Source: Cryptomeria japonica
Lineage: Eukaryota > Streptophyta > Pinopsida > Cupressales > Cupressaceae
Direction: 5' to 3'
Assembly: GCF_030272615.1 (NCBI RefSeq)
Contig: NC_081405.1
Location: 575,841,752-575,905,751, forward strand
Length of the DNA: 64,000 nucleotides
The translations under genes and the position numbers were made by a program. The notes under the pieces were generated by a model. The model saw only the letters and a list, made by a program, of their open reading frames with translations. It did no database searches and had not been told where the DNA came from. Of this stretch, positions 58,261-64,000 are shown piece by piece. Positions within the stretch are counted from its first letter, which is position 1; each line of letters begins with the position of its first letter.

Positions 58261-59760
58261 GATTCCCAACACATCTACATAAAACTCCAATCCATATTGA
58301 AGTTTTAGTCTATAAACATCGAGTAAAAAGAGTGTTAATAGATGGAGGAGTTGGTCTCAATATCTGTGCTTTAAAGCTTATCCGTGCATTGGGCTTCTCT
58401 GAGCAATCTATGTTAGGACCCAGAGGCAACTGAGAGGGGGGGATGAATCAGTTGTCTAATAATTTTATCTCAAATACAACTTAACCAAACTTGATACTTA
58501 ATACCGGTAAACCAAACTAAATGTCGGTAAACAAATTAACAATTAATAACAGTATCAGTGGAACTTAATGCATGAAACAAAAAGAGAAACAATATCAACA
58601 GCACATAACATAGAGATTTGTAGGTGGAAACCTTGTAAGGGGAAAAACCATGGTGGGAAACCTTACCCACAATCAAATGATACTACTACAAATAGTATGT
58701 GTTTACAAATGGGGTCTGCACATGTAGAAAGACAACCTGGCTAGAGCTCAGTACTCAATCACAAAATAGGAGTCACACTGACTATAATTGGATGATTAAA
58801 TCCAATGATAATGTACTACTCAAAGTAGCATCTCTAATGCTAGATTCAGTACCGGTTAAGCTCCGATTATCTTCTTCAAAACCTTTCTTGAACCTTCAAA
58901 AGATGACTACATGAGTATGTCTTCTTATATTCGCATACACCGAATATCACAACCTTATAATACCTTATTACCACCACCTCTATATTAATCTCATAATTGA
59001 CATCTCACAAATATACCAAAACCTAAGACCAAATGTGTAGGTCAGCTCAATAAGAATATTACAGTAAAAATCAATTACAACAAGTCAAGATGTGATGCAT
59101 CATGTCGGCTCGACAATAATATTAATTGATTGAACTATCTCCATAATGTGACGTGCTGATCTGGAATAGATAATGCATGTCAGTCCATAACCTATACCAA
59201 TTTGTCGATAACAGCAAATATGTCAACTTGATTAGATCAATAACCAAATCTTCAAAACCAAGTGTCCAAACCATGTCTTCGACATAACCAAGTGATCTCC
59301 AGATGATAACAAGTTATCCAAGCAGTTCTGGTGAACAATATAACCTGCCAGTGAACCAAATACCGATGACTGCACATAAGTCACTAAACTTGCCGGTGAA
59401 CATAATCAAAGATCTCCAGAAGGATAAGTGTTGATATGTGTTGACATCAATTAAAAAACCAAGTAACATATCCATAATACCAACAGTCTATTGATCCGAA
59501 CAAAAACATCACCATCAAAGCCTATGATGATGAAGAAAGGTCATCCAAAGGAATAGTAATACTACCTATTTAGGTAGGGCCAATACAAAAAGATACTATG
59601 TGCCAAGTCTTGGGCATAGACTTGTCATACAATATTCTATTGGGTTGTCCATGGATACATCAAATGCAAGTAGTACCTTCGACATACCATCAATGTATCA
59701 AATTCTTGTACAATGAATAGGAAATTTCCATATCTGCAGATAATAACCCTTTTCAACATT
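58261..59760 (+). pseudogene. Tat aspartic protease, split by a solo LTR
   Basis: Left part (58261-58410): TPIHIEVLVYKHRVKR then VLIDGGVGLNICALKLI, with the active-site Asp at 58341-58343 in the DGG form typical of Tat proteases, then IRALGFSEQS. Right part from 59486: [39 protein letters not shown] and [10 protein letters not shown]. The frame resumes exactly across the solo LTR. One stop near 59570. Confidence 0.9.
58411..59485 (-). repeat. Solo LTR of a copia-type element
   Basis: 1,075 bases from TGTTAGGACC to ACCAACA, flanked by ATCTA (58406-58410) and GTCTA (59486-59490), four of five bases equal. It contains ggggaaaaaccatggtggg and a G-run near 58435 in the same relative places as in the LTRs at 23559 and 29253, which sets its orientation to minus. 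No internal region is present, so two LTRs recombined. Confidence 0.88.
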
Positions 59761-59768
59761 GTAATGCT

Positions 59769-61367
59769 ATGGGGTTAGCTCAAGACAACATGGTTCCACA
59801 CAACAGGGAGGCCCAAGCTTCCTCAACATTCGATCATAATCAAGAAGAACTCAAGTCTTTATCCATAGACTTCAAACAAAATATGAAAATCAAAGATCAA
59901 GGCATGGGGGAGTACTCTTTTGAACCCTTGTGTCTATCAAAATTACCCCCATTGCCAAAATCTTATGGACAACCTTCTCCATCAACACATCAAGAAAGGC
60001 AACCCATCACCAAATTTGATGGTAAATTTATCCAACTGGGCACACTGGCCAATGAATCAGAAGAGAAGGACATCCTTAGTTGGCTATATAATGATGAAGA
60101 AGAAGTCAGAACTGCTACCATAGAGGTCTCCATACCAACACAACAACATTGAAAAGGATTATGAATCATGCAACATATGGAAGACAACTTAAAAGGACCC
60201 ATTGGCAAGTGTCAAGAAGGCATTACAGAACCTCTACAACCTCCTTCACAATTTACGAGAGATAAAACAGGATTGGGATATGGACATCATGTACCACCTA
60301 GGCAAAAGAAAAATATATATCAAAAACCTTAGTGGAGAGCAAAGAAGAAATATAATAAAAACTCATGGAAAGAGGCACTACACCTAGCAACAAAAATGAC
60401 AAGGAAAGAGAAAAAACATTAGGAAAAAGAGAAATGAAAAGAGGAACTGGCCATTCAAAGGGAAGAATCCTCTAATAAGAAAGAACATCATGTGAAAGAA
60501 CTTGATCAAACCAAGTTAGAGCCACCACCTGAAGAAATTACTACTCACTGAAGGGAAACTGTGTATGAACAAATGCAGAGAGTACAAGAAGGTTCCAATT
60601 CTAAATCAGAAAAAGATACAAAAATGGTAACAATTGTTAGAGATCTTTTCTCACCATACAACATACTTGCTAGAACCAGCGAGATACTCTAGGATAGTAA
60701 TTTTAAAACTGATTCTAATAAAAATGAATAGAGTAGCTATTCAGATGTTATTGAAGATATTGAGGTAGATACCATCCACTCATACACATCCCTTTCTCAT
60801 GAGGGACAAGGCTTAGAATCTCGACCACTTGAATTTGGACCATGACATATCTACGAGGCTAGTGAGGACAAGAAATGGCAATATTAACAAGGATACATCA
60901 GAGATAATACTATCGAAAACCTTGACAATCTCATAGACCTAACCAGTATCCCAAACAACTATAATGATGCCTATATCATGACACCTACCATGACTGATCT
61001 CAACTCACCAATTGACTCCTTATCACTTGTATATCTCGTTCTTATAGAGTGGGAAGAACATGAACACCATGATATATCAATATTCCCAGATTAGGAATCC
61101 ATTGTCTAGTATCTATGTTTACTAAACCTGGAAACGTTCTCTACCAATGAACAAAATAACGATATCTACAATCAGGGGAGTGCAAAGTCTCCCAGTCACA
61201 AAAATGAAAGAAGCAAAATATCTAATGCTGAAAACCAGTCAATGGCAGTATTAGATTCTAAAAAAGTAAAAATAAAGGACGCATCTGTAGGTGAAAACCT
61301 TTTTGAGGCACCTAAACATGGGAGAGTTGAAACTCTTCCTTAACATTAACAAGAAAGGTCACCTATA
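59769..61367 (+). pseudogene. Tat linker between protease and RT, with a G-patch-like spot
   Basis: 59769-60152 is open (LKSLSIDFKQNM, KLPPLPKSYGQPSP, ILSWLYNDEEE). Around 60190-60290, after a shift, it reads PPSQFTRDKTGLGYGHH, similar to the Gly-rich G-patch-like spot reported in Tat and Ogre linkers. Then follow Lys/Glu-rich and acidic stretches with many stops up to the RT. Function in the element is unknown. Confidence 0.65.
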
Positions 61368-62220
61368 TTGATTGAGAAAACTCAATCAATAAACATCGAT
61401 ACTAAAGTAGTAGTCAAAACCATACACATAGAAAAATCACTAACAAAAAAGGAACAACTAGGTTTTATCAATTTTTTCAAGGAAAAGAAAATCAATTTTG
61501 CTTGGTCTTATGCTGATATGCCTAGAATATATCCAAACCTGATCATGCATCATTTATCCATCGCTCGAGAAGCTACACCAATAAAACATAAATTAAGAAA
61601 GATGAATCCACATGTGGCATTACTGGTCAAAGCTGAACTAAAGAATTTATTATATATTGGATTCATCTGACCTATAGACTATGCTAAATGGATTTCAAAC
61701 ATTGCACTAGTTTCAAAACCTAATGGAAGCATCATAATATGTACAGATTTTAGAGATGTCAACAAAGAATATCCAAAGGATGACTTTCCTTTACCAAGCA
61801 TTGACATAATTGTGGGTCTAATAGCAAGCCACACAATGTTATCAGAAATAGACAATTTCTTTGGCTATAATAAAATCAAGATAGCTCCAAAGGACGAAGA
61901 TAAAACTATGTTCACCTGTCCATGGGGAATGTATTGCTGGAATGTCATACCTTTCGGCTTGAAAAATGTTGGGGTAAAATATCAAAGAGTCATGACGACA
62001 ATCTTCCATGATATGATGCATACCTTCATGGAGGACTATGTGGATGATTTGCTGGCTAAATCATTCACACAAGCAAAACATCTCAGCATATTAGATAAAC
62101 TCTTTCAAAGATTGGAGCAATTCAAGGTCAGACTAAACCTTAAGAAATGTGTTTCGAGGTCACATTAGGAAAACTATTAGGCTACATTGCGTCAGAAAAG
62201 GGCATTGAAGTAGATCCAGT
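61368..62220 (+). pseudogene. Tat reverse transcriptase
   Basis: 61368-61670 gives the N-terminal lead (EEQLGFINFFKE-type segment, INFAWSYADMPRIYP, HKLRKMNPHVALLVKAEL); after one stop the palm follows: WISNIALVSKPNGS, CTDFRDVNKEYPKDDFPLP, KIKIAPKDEDKTMFTCPWG, VIPFGLKNVGVKYQR, and the active site YVDD at 62037-62048, intact. A shift after KKCV breaks it near 62165. This is the best conserved part of the element. Confidence 0.95.
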
Positions 62221-62860
62221 GAAGGTACAGGCCATCATGGAGATGCCACCTCCTAGGAACATTAGCCAACTCATATCTTTGCAGGGATGACTTCAATCTA
62301 TCAGGTGATTCATAGCTCAACTAGCAGATAAATTTCTACCATTCAATGATCTGCTTCATAAGAATATACCTTTTAGATGGGAAGACAAGTGTGCAGAATC
62401 ATTTCACCAGCTCAAACATGATCTGAAGAATCTACCAGTTCTAGTACTGCTGATAGTAGGAAAGTCTCTCATTTTCTACATATCAACAATAAAATTATCA
62501 TTGGGGGTATGGCTAGCACAAGAGGATCCAAAAGGAAAGGAACAAGATATTTATTACATCAGAAGAACTTTGAATGAATATGAGCTAAATTATACATTCA
62601 TTAAGGATACTTTCTTAGTCATGGTGTTCACCTCTCAAAAGTTCTGCCACTACATGCTAGCTCACACTATCAAGCTAGTAGCAAAAATTGATCCTCTCAA
62701 GTATAAAGTCAACAAAGCAGCTCTTACAAGACGATTGGCTAAGTGGGTCACGATTCTGAGTGAGTTTGATGTCCAATAAATAGAATTTTGGGCTACCAAA
62801 GGATTGGTAATTATAGATCAACTGGTAGAAGTACCACTACCAGATCAACAACCAGTATAG
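62221..62860 (+). pseudogene. Tat RT connection and RNase H
   Basis: EVDPVKVQAIMEMPPPRN-type sequence near 62205-62260, then FRWEDKCAESFHQLK and, from 62501, GVWLAQEDPKGKEQDIYYI, LNEYELNYTFIKDTFL and QKFCHYMLAHTIKLV. The usual first catalytic Asp region is replaced (STIKLSLGV). The end reads LAKWVTILSEFDVQ. Confidence 0.88.
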
Positions 62861-63310
62861 GTGAAATTTATAGACATGGATGTACTCACTATCACACCCA
62901 AACAATGGACCCTATACTTTGATGGATCCTATACACAACATGGATTGAGTTTCGGCATCTTGTTTGTCACTCCAGAAGGGCACACAATTCCATGATCCTA
63001 TAGACTGATGTTTCCATGCACCAACAACATCGCTAAATATGACACCTTGGTAACAAGAATCAAAATGGTAGTGGAATGGAGAATCATAGAATTGAGAGTC
63101 TATGGGGACTCTGAATTAGTTATTAATCACATCAACGATGAATGCCAAATAAAGGATGATAAGATAATGCCCTACAAGTGAATGGTGGATGATTTCAAAT
63201 AGTACTTTGTACACATCACCTTTGAGAAAATACCAAAATTAGATAACAGAGACGCTGATGCAATGGTCACTATCGCTTCACTACTGCAAATTCAAGATAA
63301 ACAGAGTCAT
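62861..63310 (+). pseudogene. Second, archaeal-type RNase H of the Tat element
   Basis: WTLYFDGSYTQHG (first Asp), FVTPEGHTIP, FPCTNNIAKYDTLV where the usual catalytic Glu (NIAEYE) is Lys, VYGDSELVINHIND (second Asp), then MVDDFK, FVHITFEKIPKLDNRDADAM. A second RNase H between RNase H and integrase defines the Tat lineage. Three in-frame stops. Confidence 0.92.
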
Positions 63311-63429
63311 TACGAGTTCCTGGTAGAGAAATTATTTTCCCCAGTCTATGATGATTCTGCATCCCAAGTCATCTATGCCCTAACCGGTTCAGATTCACCT
63401 CTATACGGGACAATCTATGATTATCTATA

Positions 63430-64000
63430 AAACAATACTTTTCCACTTGACCTGTCTCGCAACCAAAAATGTAATTTCATTTGGCAAGCTGCCCGTTATA
63501 TGTTAACCACTGACACACTTTACCATCGAGGTCTAGATGGTACTCTTCTTTGATGCCTCAATTGTGACGAATCCAACTCTTCCTTACACGAGCTTTATGA
63601 GAGTATCTGTGGTACGCATTCAAGTGGTCCTACTCTCACCAAGAAGCTTCTGAAAGTGAGATATTATTGGCTGACAATGGAAAAAGAGTCCTATTAATTC
63701 ACAAATAAATTTCCTAAATGCCAAATTCATGGAAATCTTATCCATGCACTAGCACAGGAGCTACAATCATTCACCACATATTGGCCTTTCTGTCAATGGG
63801 GACTTGATTTTGTAGGGAAAATTCATCCTTCTTCTTCAAATGGACATAAGTTCATTATCACTGCAACAGATTATTTAACAAAGTGGATTGAAGCAGTCCT
63901 GATGACCACTGTAACTGGAAAACAAATCACCTCATTTATTCTCAATTATCTCATTTGCAGATATGTCATTCTGAGTTCCATCATCACAGACAATAGGCAT
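63430..64000 (+). pseudogene. Tat integrase, cut by the window edge
   Basis: Zinc region: RYMLTTDTLYHRGLDG, ELYESICGTHSSG, KVRYYWLTMEK and FPKCQIHGN; some zinc ligands are lost. Core: WPFCQWGLDFVGKIHPSSS with the first Asp, HKFIITATDYLTKWIEAV, ICRYVILSSIITDN with the second Asp at the very end. The Glu and C-terminus are beyond 64000. Confidence 0.93.

Larger units (their letters stand above)
47490..64000 (+). mobile_element. Tat-lineage Ty3/gypsy retrotransposon, continues past the window
   Basis: 5' LTR, primer site, a long leader of nearly 3 kb, gag, protease, a long linker, RT, RNase H, a second (archaeal-type) RNase H and integrase, all on the plus strand. The second RNase H before integrase is the hallmark of the Tat lineage (Ogre, Retand, TatII-like). 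The element is interrupted by a 3.8 kb insertion between gag and protease and by a solo LTR inside protease. The integrase end and 3' LTR are beyond 64000. Confidence 0.9.

Overview
This window is plant nuclear DNA, probably from a gymnosperm. That assignment is an inference: it rests on the plant-type LINE (DUF4283 ORF1, RNase H tail on ORF2), plant Ty1/copia, chromovirus and Tat-type Ty3/gypsy retroelements, and the density of old, mutated, nested copies. I see no intact host gene, rRNA, tRNA or CRISPR array. Every recognisable coding region is a retroelement protein carrying stops and frameshifts.

Layout. 1-1290: end of an unrecognised decayed ORF and a 3' tail with poly(A). 1712-9830 (+): a long LINE with ORF1, ORF2 and an unexpected third ORF. 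9831-14330: AT-rich DNA, a (CT)76 tract, a LINE-like 3' end and one copy of a dispersed repeat. 14331-39290 (-): a chromovirus-type gypsy element cut into pieces by later insertions. 39217-42520: an ORF-poor repetitive block ending in an LTR-like unit. 42520-44735 (-): half of a copia element. 45632-45906: a CACTA-like MITE. 47490-64000 (+): a Tat-lineage gypsy element running off the right edge, holding a 3.8 kb insertion and a solo LTR.

The centre is a nest four layers deep that can be read from duplicated target sites. The gypsy element (-) was split by a 5'-truncated LINE-type retroposon (22677-38962). The retroposon was split by an LTR element with no polymerase (23559-38779, target duplication ATTTC). 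That element was split by a full-length copia element (29253-36922, target duplication GCTCC). A separate unclassified 6.4 kb insertion (16090-22524) splits the same gypsy element again, within RNase H. At the three LTR or insertion junctions the interrupted reading frame resumes across the duplicated bases, or within a clearly shifted frame.

The most unusual object is the layer-2 element. It has 1.2 kb LTRs, a tRNA-Met-type primer site, a shortened gag (coiled coil plus zinc knuckles), no protease, integrase, RT or RNase H, and a second ORF of about 1,000 codons that I do not recognise, ending in a Glu/Lys-rich coiled coil. The LINE at 1712 and the truncated retroposon at 22677 also carry non-polymerase ORFs ending in coiled coils. 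A shared accessory-protein family is therefore possible but unproven. All boundaries were read by eye; LTR edges with target duplications should be good to the base, domain edges only to some tens of bases.
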